Part shown: positions 21,158 through 32,615 of the stretch, in pieces
Layout of the letters: every line of letters starts with the position of its first letter
Position numbering within the stretch: position 1 is the first letter of the stretch
Origin: Lathyrus oleraceus
Lineage: Eukaryota; Streptophyta; Magnoliopsida; Fabales; Fabaceae
Assembly: GCF_024323335.1 (NCBI RefSeq)
Contig: NC_066585.1
Span: 178,935,149 to 178,999,148 of the forward strand
Reading direction: 5' to 3'
DNA length: 64,000 nt
Notes under the pieces: generated by a model
The model's input: the letters and a program-made list of their open reading frames with translations, nothing else
What the model was told of the DNA's origin: nothing
Database searches by the model: none
Translations under genes and position numbers: made by a program

Positions 21158-21787
21158 CTAGAAAGGAAGATTGGCCTTGATCTGAAGGTATTTTGCTTTA
21201 AGAAGTTCCAGACGTTTCTCACATAAAGACCTTTTCGACCGGAGAAGTTTGAGTTCAGATTCTAGTGTCCGAGCTTTTTCGACGAACTCCATGCCGAATT
21301 CTAGTTCTTTAGCCATCAAAGCATCATCGAACTCCAGTAGTTCACTTTTTCTTCTTTCGGCTTCAGAGATTTTTTCTTGTAGTTCTTCTATTTATTTTCT
21401 CCATGAAGCAATATCACAGTCATGGCCTTCGATCTTTTCTTTATTCTTTTGTTTTGTCTGCTTCAATTCCGTTTCCTTGTTGGTTGACTCAGTAGCGGCA
21501 TCCCAGGCAACTGCCTTAGAACCAGTCTTCTTTTTGATCTCTCCTGTTAGTTGAGGTAGTAGCTTATTATCTTCGACAACTCTGTCGATCATAGTGCCTA
21601 CCTCCAAGATAACATTGGCCACTTCAAGAGAAGCTTCAAGCATATTAACTTGATTAAGAAGAGCCCTCAAGGTTAAGGGGGCAGAAGGATCAGCCAACAT
21701 CAGCAGGAACAAGTCACCCTTGAAGATCTTGTCCTTAATCTTGGAAAGCACTTCATCTGCAGGCGTACTCGAAGGTTGATCGTCATA
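21158..21787 (-). pseudogene. Antisense gene of element C, C-terminal coiled-coil part
   Basis: On the minus strand the frame enters from the element D insertion site (YDDQPSSTPADEV), continues with ADPSAPLTLRALLNQ, and from about 21400 becomes a charged heptad-rich coiled coil (EKISEAERRKSELLEF, then LRSKRSLCEKRLELLKAK) to a TAG at 21160-21158. One in-frame TAA interrupts it at about 21393. It lies tail to tail with integrase, 150 bp away. It is part of the same gene as 29230-31608 and 57082-57104. Function is unknown; the N-terminal part resembles the plant mobile domain. Confidence 0.7.
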
Positions 21788-23499
21788 TGTTGATTCCTTA
21801 GGATTGGCAGAGATTTTAGAAAACAAATAATGTAATCATCTCTGTTGTTTTAATATGTTGGGTTGAAGAAATTCAACATCTGGACCAACATGTCATGTAC
21901 GATGTCACGACGTCAGGTCTGTGACATCGCACATGTGTAGGAAACTGAATTAATTAATTCAGTATATGTCATGGGATCAGCAAGGATATCTGGTGAATAT
22001 CCTAACTCCCTTGTGAAGGCCTTGAAGACTAATTCAGAATATATATAGGCTCTAAATATGGAGATATATATGGAGAGAGATTAGGAACTTGAAGACCTTG
22101 TTTGTAGCAGAATTTTTCTGCTGAAGTTGTAACAGCAAAGAACAAGTCTGCTGCAATTTCTGAAGGCCCAAATCCAGTTGGGTGATTAGGTTATAAATAG
22201 CTGATTGTAACCTGGTTTTTGTAAGCCTCTTAGAATGAATTTTTAGGGGTGTGTGTAAGGTAAACCTCCCAATCTGTGGGAAGGTTACCATGTGTTTCTC
22301 AGTGGTAAACCTGAGAGTGTTTGTTACTCAAAGCCTGTAGGCAAGAGTAATTATGTTCTTGAATGAAGCTGTGAAGCAAGTTCAAGGTGTTTGCACATTA
22401 CATTGTATTTGTAGTGATAGGAATGGAAACTGGAGGTTTCTATCTAGGAGTTCCTAGGTATAGATTACATTGGGTAGGGATTAAGTGATGAGTTGTAAAC
22501 GGGGGAGTTTAACTCTGAATTGATACTACTAATAGTGGATCTTCTTCCTGGCTTGGTAGCCCCCAGATGTAGGTCATGTTGGACTGAACTGGGTTAACAA
22601 TTTCCTGTGTTTGTTTTCCTTCTGTATGATATAATCATGTCTGCCATAACTAAGCATGTATTCCAGTCTGTTCATCAAGATAATAGCAGACCTGATACAT
22701 AGCCTTCTGTTGGAATGTCAATCAGAATGTTTTGACATTCATCAACAACAGCACATACTGTTTAATAAGCTGATGAATTCAGTTCAGTATGTAGTGAAGT
22801 CTGGAGTTCAAAAGCACACCAGACCTGGCCAAAAAGGATCTTTGTGAAACTGTCAAACTGGATGCCTTAACAGTTCTTCCTGTAAGCTGATACTGAAGTA
22901 GAGACTGGTTGGTCTTTTACAGTACAGCAAATTTAGCACAGTCTGTTTTCAGGAACCAAACAGACTTAGCATATGGTTCTGGACTTGGATGTCAAACGGA
23001 ATGTTGTGACATTCACTCATGACTGCATATGCTAAATTGTTGGATGATTAGTTTTCTGTTTCAGGATTTTTCTCAGGCTATTCACCAGCTGATCTAAAAT
23101 CTAGGAAACTAACAACTAAGCTACAATTAATGAACCTGGCAAATAATCTATTTGTTAGCTCCTTAATAAGTGGAGATTAGTTTAACTTGTTACAACCTTT
23201 AATTTAGGAAATACAAGTACATGACCAACAAACTGGAACAATGTAACAGATGATGTTCAAAACAGGATTGAGACATCGTGCTGATATCTGTGTAGGAAAA
23301 CAACAGAAGAGAAGGTGATGGTGCACATAACTAAGTGTTCCTCCTTTCTAGGATGACATAGAAGGAGAGGTCGTGACACTGTGAAAAGGTGCTCATTAGT
23401 ACAGACTGTAATAACTGTCTTGCTGTAATAAGTACAATGTTAGATCAGATGTCATGACTTGGAGTAGAACATCTGAATACTGACTACGCCAGAATTTCA
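21788..23499 (+). repeat. 5' LTR of element D
   Basis: TGTTGATTCC...AGAATTTCA, 1712 bp. A TATA box TATAAATA is at 22192-22199. It includes paired motifs where ATGTCA, AATGTT and TGACATTC follow each other (22696-22740 and 22989-23013). Confidence 0.93.
22192..22199 (+). promoter_or_regulatory. TATA box of element D 5' LTR
   Basis: TATAAATA about 400 bp into the LTR; the 3' LTR copy is at 27922-27929. Confidence 0.6.
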
Positions 23500-23501
23500 A
23501 T

Positions 23502-23514
23502 TGGTATCAGAGCA
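23502..23514 (+). promoter_or_regulatory. Primer-binding site of element D (initiator tRNA-Met)
   Basis: TGGTATCAGAGCA two bases after the 5' LTR. This is the standard copia primer site complementary to the tRNA-iMet 3' end. Confidence 0.9.
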
Positions 23515-26500
23515 GGCATCCTGTTCTGTCTCTGGATGAGATCCATGGGTGATACTTTCTGGTAGCTGGCAAGGAGTTATGTTAGTACTGATGCTGGAAC
23601 CTGTGTAAGGTTCTGTAATTCCCTAAATGGTCCCTTGAAGTAGGTGGATGGACTGTTCATGACAGGAATGGTGTGTACCTGTCTCTGGAGGTTGGCTATT
23701 GGCCTGTGTGTGGGACAGCTGTGCCAGTACTAAAACACATTCAAACCTGGTATGGTCTTGGAGGCCAATCTGGTGAAGTGTGTGTTCATAGGTTGAGTTG
23801 TATTATGATTTCCGCTGCATAATACATGGCAAAACTCAAACTCTGATGTAGTTTCCCCTCATGTGGATGAAAGGCTGCTGTGTTCAAGATCTCATCATAA
23901 TCTACTGAAGATGTCAAAGATACTTGAGTCCCCTCAAGTCCACTCATCATGACGTTCTCACTTCAGGTGGTAAGAGTCACTTAATCACTGATTCTCTTAC
24001 TCTCTTGAGTAGTGTATATGAAGACCTTGAAGACCTTTAAGGAAGGTTTGTTCTAAGGAGGTGGAACCAATGTTCTATGTGATGTTAGAACATGTTGTTC
24101 AACAAGTATGCAGCTACTGGTTGAAGAGCAGATGGTTTTAGGGTTCAAACAAAGGGATAATTCTGTTTGGAACCTACTCCTGGCCTGGAAGAGGAGACAT
24201 CTGTGTGTGCTAAGTTGACAAGAGCAGGGTCAACTGGGTGTGTGCTCAAGAAGGTCATCCCTAGAAGTTGAGCTGGTTGAGATGTGACATTGTGCAAACT
24301 CCTGCTGTTTGGCATACTCCTGCAGTTTGATCAGGATTGGATAGTTGTTCCCTGAAGTACTATGGTGTGTTGGAAGACAAGTCCCCTGGATGTTAGCAGT
24401 CAATAATGGGGTAACCTGAGTGCTGTATCATTTATGAGGATTGGAACCATGAATCATGTTATTCAAACACCACGTGCAGAAGTGGCAGTTCTGTCAAGGA
24501 GTAAGAATATGAAGATTCAGAGGTTGGTTGAAGTAGTATGCCCTGGCAATGCATAACTACTATCGACTGGTTTTGTGTGTCTCACTAGTACTTATGGTCA
24601 GCTGGAGTCTGATTGGAGGAGTTAGTTGCCACTGGTAGGGATAGTGTATGTCATGTTGAGACATATGTGTACAATGCATGGATACTGGTGTGGAGTATCC
24701 ATGATTGTTAAGTTGAGGGGGAGTTTTGGTTAACCTCCTCAAGTCTGGTCAGCCTAGGGTCTGGTTGGCTGTTGACCTGTGTCACATGGGTTCTGGTGGT
24801 TGTGTGACACATTTGCAAGGAAGAATTCATCTCTCTCATTCCTAAGGGTGAATTTAATCTGGGAAGACTTACAAAATTGTCTAGGTGCTTGCAAGCAGAA
24901 GATGTTGACACAAGAAGAGTATTTTCAAAGTATTCTTATGGTGAAAGTATCTGAAGGGATGATTGGGAAAGGATTTAAGATCAATGTTTACTTGTGCCAA
25001 GTGCAAGTGTTTAATTGATTATCCTTGGAGCTCAAGATAACTGATGTTCTCAAAGATGTTGGAACATCACTTCTTCAAGACCCTGTGCAGAATCACAGGA
25101 AGGACAGTACATTGGCTTATGATCTATCTCTTTGGTGGCAGCAAAAGCACATGATCTCTGAAAAGGTTTCCTGGCAAGAAACATGTTCAGCCTTGGTATG
25201 TATAAGAAGAAGAAGACATCATAGTCTTGATGGTGGTTACTTGGATCAGTTCATTTCTGATCTAGGTAAGGAAGTGCATTAGCTTATGCACACTGTGAAG
25301 TCAAGAACAAGTGGCAGCAGTCTTGACATCATGGAAACAGCCTTGCCTTAGGATGTGGAATCCTTGGTAGAGCTGAAGGGTTAGTTTCTAACTGGTCCTT
25401 CTGAAGACTCATACATCAGAGTGTCTGATGTCTTTGGAGAAGAAGCAGGGATTCATCAAGGTGTAAGCTTGGATGATTTAACTGCAAACCTGCATGATGG
25501 AGGTTGTTTACTCAAACTTGGTTCCACAATCAAGTCTATGAGAACATTGAACTCTTGTTCTGTGAAGGGAGGAAGTTCTTTCAAGTGGCAGAAGAAGGAG
25601 CTGAATTCAACAGCTGGATGTCAAAACACAATGTTGTGACATTTGGTTCAACATCAGATTCTTAGTTGGTGAAGTGGCACATCAACTTGAGATAGAAAGG
25701 TCTACAGGGTTGTAGATTGGATACTTCAAAAAGCTTGAAGTTCAAGTCTCACTTGGAAGGTCAGAATATCTTTGGGAGAAGTCTGATAAACTTGGGGAGG
25801 TCAAAAAGCAGCATTTGACCTTTTCATATGAGAATTCATGAAGGAGGTAATCAACCAGTGGCAGTTAGGCTATCTCAGAAGTGAGTTCGAAGAATCAAGG
25901 TAATCAACATAAGGCAGCTGATTATTCTTGAGGAAAGTCTGAGACAAATTACTTTTGAACTGAAAAGTATTAAGTTGAAGACAAAAGGAGGTGTTCTCTA
26001 TTCATCTCTTGGAGCTTGTGGTAGAAGTTCTGAGCTATCTATGGAAGACTGTCTCTGGTAGTGGGATGAGAGTGTATATATCCCAATGTATGTCTGAGTT
26101 CCTCTGGCCCAAGCTGAGGACTCAGTAATAGCTGAAGTCTATCAGATAGTGCTCCTTGTGATGCTGTGAAGGAAGTCCCAGCTGATGTTAAAACATCTTG
26201 TGAAGTGATCTTTTGTTCTGGTTAGAAGAGAAATTGACACAGAGTGTGGATGTGTTCAGCCAAGAGGGTTGGACAGAGGGTGCGCTCTTGAAGACATGAA
26301 GATGCGTCTTATGTTTTCCTTTCATCAAGTGGTCTGGAATCTCTTTGAATCAGGAAGTAGGTGAAGGTCCAACCTTGGGATGTTGGATATGATCATGACA
26401 GGGGGAGTTGTGCCTTTGTGCTGCAAGCAATCACCAAGCTTGTGGTCTATGTGCTCTCAGATGACTAGATAGTTATCAGGATGCTGTGATGTATGTCAAG

Positions 26501-27505
26501 GCTGAGTGAGCAGAAGAATGTCTGACCGGATGTCATGACATTACCCTGGACATTGCTGTCAATTCCTTCTGAATCTTAAAGTCATTAGGAATTATGAGGG
26601 TGATGTGGCTAAGTCTGATAAACCAGAATAAGTCTGATGGCTACAGCTGTGTGGTACAGGGGGAGTAACCATCAACAGAGTGTGAAAAGTTGGCTGTAGC
26701 AGTGCTAGGTGTCAAGTATCTACTGGAGGTATGACAGAGGTCTTGTTGAATACTGGCTGAATGCAGGAATGTTAAGACATCGCGTGCAACGTGTCTGACT
26801 GCATATATGGAATGGTCTCCATGCACTGGAACGGCTGTTTTGGAAAAGAAACAGTCAAGAGCTATAAAAGGTATTCAAAGATAGTCTGAGATTTTGGTGG
26901 TGATTCTCTGACTGTTTCTCAGCAAAAATAAATGCATCTTGACCAAGCATTTATTTCTACCGGAAATTCCTAGGCTCGGGCTGGACTATTTAAAGGATGC
27001 AATAGCCCTCTTCCTCTCACAAGAAAAACACTCCATTCTCAGAATCATGGGGTATGTTAAGGTTTGGGCAAGCTGCGCCTGGATCTGGTTTTGTGAAGGG
27101 TGCCTTTACAAATGTTTAACTAAAAAGGGGGAGAGAAATATAGTCCTAGGGCTGAGAATGTACCAGAAGAAAGCCAACTGTGGATGTGGCAGCAAACAGA
27201 AGTTGGCATCAGGCACAAAATCCACCAACTGGGGTTTCCACTTGTGTCCTGTGATCTGAGTTAAGAAGACAGTTGTGCCTTGTGATCTGAGTTACATTGT
27301 CTATGTACTCAGCATTACATATTCTTCTGGAAGCTCTCCGGTTGAGGGGAAGGGTTCTGGTACAACTGAGTATTGTCCCTCTTCTTCCCCATGTACACCA
27401 ACTTTGGTGTTTGTGGTGGTGGAGCCAATGACGGAGATGAGGAGCATTCCCAAATTGGGATGTTTTGTCAAGTATATTGCTTATTTGTTTTAGCTAAAAT
27501 TTGCC
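23515..27505 (+). other. Internal region of element D, no recognisable coding domain
   Basis: About 4 kb with only short ORFs (the longest, 27-106 aa, at 24779, 25025, 25421, 26939). None shows copia gag, protease, integrase, RT or RNase H motifs. GGGGGAG tracts occur several times (24716, 26401, 26660, 27130). It resembles a LARD-type cargo region: the sequence is kept for packaging but mobilised in trans. An unknown protein cannot be excluded. Confidence 0.65.
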
Positions 27506-27517
27506 AAAGGGGGAGAT
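27506..27517 (+). promoter_or_regulatory. Polypurine tract of element D
   Basis: AAAGGGGGAGAT directly before the 3' LTR start TGTTGATTCC. Confidence 0.85.
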
Positions 27518-29229
27518 TGTTGATTCCTTAGGATTGGCAGAGATTTTAGAAAACAAATAATGTAATCATCTCTGTTGTTTTAATATGTTGGGTTGAAGAA
27601 ATTCAACATCTGGACCAACATGTCATGTACGATGTCACGACGTCAGGTCTGTGACATCGCACATGTGTAGGAAACTGAATTAATTAATTCAGTATATGTC
27701 ATGGGATCAGCAAGGATATCTGGTGAATATCCTAACTCCCTTGTGAAGGCCTTGAAGACTAATTCAGAATATATATAGGCTCTAAATATGGAGATATATA
27801 TGGAGAGAGATTAGGAACTTGAAGACCTTGTTTGTAGCAGAATTTTTTTGCTGAAGTTGTAACAGCAAAGAACAAGTCTGCTGCAATTTCTGAAGGCCCA
27901 AATCCAGTTGGGTGATTAGGTTATAAATAGCTGATTGTAACCTGGTTTTTGTAAGCCTCTTAGAATGAATTTTTAGGGGTGTGTGTAAGGTAAACCTCCC
28001 AATCTGTGGGAAGGTTACCATGTGTTTCTCAGTGGTAAACCTGAGAGTGTTTGTTACTCAAAGCCTGTAGGCAAGAGTAATTATGTTCTTGAATGAAGCT
28101 GTGAAGCAAGTTCAAGGTGTTTGCACATTACATTGTATTTGTAGTGATAGGAATGGAAACTGGAGGTTTCTATCTAGGAGTTCCTAGGTATAGATTGCAT
28201 TGGGTAGGGATTAAGTGATGAGTTGTAAACGGGGGAGTTTAACTCTGAATTGATACTACTAATAGTGGATCTTCTTCCTGGCTTGGTAGCCCCCAGATGT
28301 AGGTCATGTTGGACTGAACTGGGTTAACAATTTCCTGTGTTTGTTTTCCTTCTGTATGATATAATCATGTCTGCCATAACTAAGCATGTATTCCAGTCTG
28401 TTCATCAAGATAATAGCAGACCTGATACATAGCCTTCTGTTGGAATGTCAATCAGAATGTTTTGACATTCATCAACAACAGCACATACTGTTTAATAAGC
28501 TGATGAATTCAGTTCAGTATGTAGTGAAGTCTGGAGTTCAAAAGCACACCAGACCTGGCCAAAAAGGATCTTTGTGAAACTGTCAAACTGGATGCCTTGA
28601 CAGTTCTTCCTGTAAGCTGATACTGAAGTAGAGACTGGTTGGTCTTTTACAGTACAGCAAATTTAGCACAGTCTGTTTTCAGGAACCAAACAGACTTAGC
28701 ATATGGTTCTGGACTTGGATGTCAAACGGAATGTTGTGACATTCACTCATGACTGCATATGCTAAATTATTGGATGATTAGTTTTCTGTTTCAGGATTTT
28801 TCTCAGGCTATTCACCAGCTGATCTAAAATCTAGGAAACTAACAACTAAGCTACAATTAATGAACCTGGCAAATAATCTATTTGTTAGCTCCTTAATAAG
28901 TGGAGATTAGTTTAACTTGTTACAACCTTTAATTTAGGAAATACAAGTACATGACCAACAAACTGGAACAATGTAACAGATGATGTTCAAAACAGGATTG
29001 AGACATCGTGCTGATATCTGTGTAGGAAAACAACAGAAGAGAAGGTGATGGTGCACATAACTAAGTGTTCCTCCTTTCTAGGATGACATAGAAGGAGAGG
29101 TCGTGACACTGTGAAAAGGTGCTCATTAGTACAGAGTGTAATAACTGTCTTGCTGTAATAAGTACAATGTTAGATCAGATGTCATGACTTGGAGTAGAAC
29201 ATCTGAATACTGACTACGCCAGAATTTCA
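27518..29229 (+). repeat. 3' LTR of element D
   Basis: 1712 bp, same ends as the 5' LTR, followed by the second TCATA target copy (29230-29234). Confidence 0.93.
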
Positions 29230-31608
29230 TCATATGCCGAAGCAACGCTAAGGCTTTTCTCAGAAGAACTTTCCCTGCAACTTAACATAGCCTTCAGATA
29301 TTCAAGGGGTTGGCTTCGTTTCAGAATAGCTAATTCTTCTACAGAGAGACCCCCGATACTACTTTTCGAAACTTTGTCTGTTGGAATAGCTGCAATGGTT
29401 GGAGTGGCAGGAGTTTGGCTCTGAGCTTGTCCTTCACCTATGTCCTGGCCTCCCTCGTCATTATCTTCCCCTTCTTTGAAGCCTCCACCATCGTCACCAA
29501 TAGGGCATAGGGTCTGGTTACCTTCGTCCTCTTCCTCCATCATCGTATCTTTGCCCTTGTCACCCTCTTGCCGGGGATTGAATGTTCCTTCGATGTTGCG
29601 TGAATCGTCTCCAGGATTGTCTTCAGCTTGAACTTCTTCATCCACCACCATGGTATCTTGGTTCACTCCAGTGTCGTCTTCTTCGTTCAAATTAGCTTCA
29701 TGATTGGAACCGCTGGTGTGAGAATGTTGGGAAGTGGTCTTTGGTGGTGAAGTATCAAGCCCACCAGAAAGGGGTTGATTTATTTCACTCATGTAGCTTT
29801 TTTCGATGACGACTGATAGGTGGGTTCGCCACCACCATTTAGGACATCTTCTATAGAAGATAGCGTGGAGGAAGTTGTAGCTTTGGTTCGAACAGCAGTA
29901 CCTGCGCCATCCTGAAATCAAAATAATCAAAAAATGAGTGGTGAAAGACAGTAAATCAACTAATTAAGATAGAGTCAAATTTGTTTTACCTTGACTCCTT
30001 CGACCCCAAGGCTGGAGTTATCACTTTCACTTTGAGCCGCCGCTATCTTCGCCATGTCTTCAGGGGTAGGCTCTTGGATGGTAAGTGCATAAGTCCTTTT
30101 CTTGGAAAGTTTTGTTGGAGGCTGGCTCAAAGCATCAATAATCTTTGGTTGTTGTTTTCTCTTACTAGAGGTTAGGTCGTGCACAAGTGACAAATCCTCT
30201 TCGTCAGAATCTATTAAGACAGGGGTTTATGTGGGTTTATTTTGGATTTCTATGGGGGTTAGAGGAGGTTTTCGAGCAATCTGAATTGAGTATTGGAGTG
30301 TCACTACCATTAAACATAACAAAGGGTAAAAAGGGCAAGACGAAGATAAACCTTTGTGGGCTTGCTACCTCCTTCAGTCTTCGATTCGACTGGCCTTCTG
30401 ATTGTTGTTTTCTTGGATGGGACCCTGGTGGCTAAAAGAAAAAAACATAGAGCAATTAGTGTAAGCTAAGGGTAAATATCCTAATAGAGGGGTATGATTA
30501 GAGAAAACCCTCCCATGTCACACCTTCATATATGTCCGATTCGATGCGAACATCTTCGATCCCTATATGAAGATGCCCTTTGAAACTGTCTAGAGTATGC
30601 TTAGTAGCAACCACCCGCTGGGCTTTTTTCTGGGACTACTTTCGAAGGATCTTAATGGATTCCCCGCAGATAAACCAGTCTGGAAATGAAGGGGCAAGGG
30701 CCACTCCAAAGTCAGCATTAGGCAGTGGAGGAAATTTTGGGGGAAACAATTTGAAATCCATTTTGTAGTGTTTCTCATGAGGAAAGTATGAAGGGATTTT
30801 TAGAGTTTCCATTTTCTTTGAAAAAAATTCTTTGAGCGTGACAGTTGCTTTGCAAATGGTTCGACTAATATCATCAGGCTTATAGGAAGTTTCAAAGTAA
30901 TTTTGGAAGGCTTGGATTTCTTTGATAAGCGTGTAAGTACCTTTTTTGGTTCTTTCCTTCACAAGAAGAAAAGATTTTTCAAAATGTTGGATAAAGGAAG
31001 AGACATCATAGAACTCTTCAGTATAGTATATGTTCCACCATCTCCCAAAATCTCGAGTGCAGAGGAAGTTAGGCTCGAAGTTGAGAGGAGTGAGTTAGGT
31101 CCTGCCAGTATATCTGGCTATCTGCTTAAGGGCGGTGGTTTCATTGTGGACCACATTATAGAGAAGGAGGCTACCCTTTTTATCATACAGACACTTCGGG
31201 AGAGCCTGAATTATTCCAAACTGTCGAGCGACAAGGTTGGGTTAATAGGCAATCAAAGTAACCTGAACCTTCGAGGGGTTTAGTCGAAGGGTTAAGATCC
31301 TAGGGGTCAAAAAGGCTTCCCAAATCAGTAGAGATTATGTCTCTCGTTTTTTGGAGGGAGATGGGAAAGGGCTTGTAAACCATTTTGGACCATACTTTCT
31401 GGCAGCAAAGGGGGCCATGCTCGAAGTAAACACATGGCGCTTGGAGAACATCATTATATAGCCTATGAAAGTTGGTCGAAGGGCTTGTCCTTCGTCATTG
31501 GGAGTCAGCTGGGCCAGTCGAATACCTTCGATCCTTCTGTTTTTTACTTCCTTAACTTCTTCATCAACGAGGCCTTTATTCGGTAGACTTGCCTCAAACT
31601 TGCCTCAA
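29230..31608 (-). pseudogene. Antisense spliced gene of element C, middle part (plant mobile domain-like)
   Basis: Read on the minus strand from 31608. It begins KFEASLPNKGLVDEEVKE, then NDEGQALRPTFIGYIM, then plant-mobile-domain-like text (KWFTSPFPIS, RQFGIIQALP, FGRWWNIYYTEEFYDV, IPSYFPHEKHYKMDF) to about 30525. Two GT-AG introns fit: 30523 to 30432 (92 nt) and 29989 to 29912 (78 nt, phase 0 on both sides). An acidic low-complexity part follows (29800-29300) up to the element D insertion, where the frame ends ASAYD and resumes at 21787. Several in-frame stops and a frameshift near 29790 show decay. Known relatives are antisense ORFs of Tat elements; a captured host gene is the alternative. 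Confidence 0.65.
31587..31608 (+). repeat. 11-bp tandem duplication at the left junction of element B
   Basis: ACTTGCCTCAA occurs twice in a row (31587-31597, 31598-31608) exactly where element C sequence meets element B sequence. Such small templated duplications are typical of double-strand break repair, and no LTR end is present here. Confidence 0.75.
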
Positions 31609-32615
31609 ACGTTTTCGGTAGATCACCTATTATATGCTTCGGTATCTCTGGTGTTTCTTACCATGCGAGTTTATTATCTACGTTCTGACGGTAATAGATA
31701 ATATATCTCATGCGAGTTTTCTTATCCACGGTCTGCCGGTAATGGATATTACATCTCATGCACTCTTTGGGTTTGTGTCCCCAGTTGAGTAAGGTTCGTT
31801 TTCCCGTTGTGGATTCGAATATCCATCCTGTAAGTCGATTTGCTTTTTCAAGCCCTCCTTTCGGATGATGAGTGTTTTGGCATATATACCAATTCACGCT
31901 TTGGTCGGTCACCTATTATATACTTCGGTATCTCTGGTGTTCCTTCCCCTTCTGCTCCCTATTATGACCTCGGTCCCCTGTGGAGTCAGATTTTCCTGAG
32001 TTTATTGTACCTTTTCCAGGTCTTTCTCAGATGTTTGGTTGATTGATATCTCTCACCTTTATACCGGTCTTAGATATTCATTCTTCCCGAGTTTGTTACC
32101 CTTATACCGGTAACATCTCATTCTTTGGTGCTTCCTCATTGGGGTTTCCTTTTGCTTCTCCCCAGGAGTCAGCTTGTGTCTCTCCAATGGGTGTTTTTCC
32201 TTTGGAATTTCCTTTTCCCTAGTGTGAGTCCTTCACTCCCCAGTGAGGTCTCCGGTTTGATTTCTATTATTACCCTAATCAGAGTTGTGTCTTGTTCACG
32301 CCGTGTCAGTTTTGTTTTTCCCCAACTTGAAGTCGTGTCCTGCTCACGCATTCTCTTTCTTTTAGTATCCCCAATAAGAGTCTTGTTAGAGTCTCTGTTC
32401 CTGGTGAGTGTATTACTCCGATGGATCGTCTTTTCTTCTGTGTGAATCATATTACCCACAGAGTTTGCGTCTTTTACATACATACATTTGCATCATGAGG
32501 TCTCTTAGGGACCAAAATTTGTCTCATTACTGTTATCTAAGCCCATTCTACCGTGTCGAGTTGAAGATTTCTAAACTTCACTTCTCCGGCTAGAATGACC
32601 TTAAATAGGGGCATC
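31609..32615 (+). repeat. Extra 3' UTR segment upstream of the element B 5' LTR
   Basis: These 1007 bp match 50630-51636 (the last kilobase before the 3' LTR) almost base for base at an offset of 19021, including the hairpins and the PPT (32603-32615). A normal insertion would have host DNA here. The left end is thus the tail of another copy, as in a tandem LTR-internal-LTR array that has lost its left part. Confidence 0.9.

Larger units (their letters stand above)
21788..29229 (+). mobile_element. Element D: young non-autonomous copia-type LTR retrotransposon
   Basis: Two LTRs of equal length (1712 bp) are flanked by a perfect 5-bp duplication TCATA (21783-21787 and 29230-29234). By eye the LTRs differ at only five positions (5' LTR sites about 22118, 22437, 22869, 23039 and 23396). 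The PBS is the initiator-Met type TGGTATCAGAGCA and the PPT is AAAGGGGGAGAT, both copia-like. The internal region of about 4 kb has no recognisable gag, integrase or RT. It lies inside the antisense gene of element C. Confidence 0.93.

Noticed and set aside
22052..22291. Repeated minus-strand 79-aa ORF (also 27782-28021)
   Set aside because: It lies inside the element D LTR and recurs only because there are two LTRs; no family resemblance.
32125..32483. Overlapping ORFs on both strands (also 51146-51504)
   Set aside because: They arise from repeated CCCCAG/CCGGTA phrases in the element B 3' UTR; no domain, and duplicated only with the UTR.
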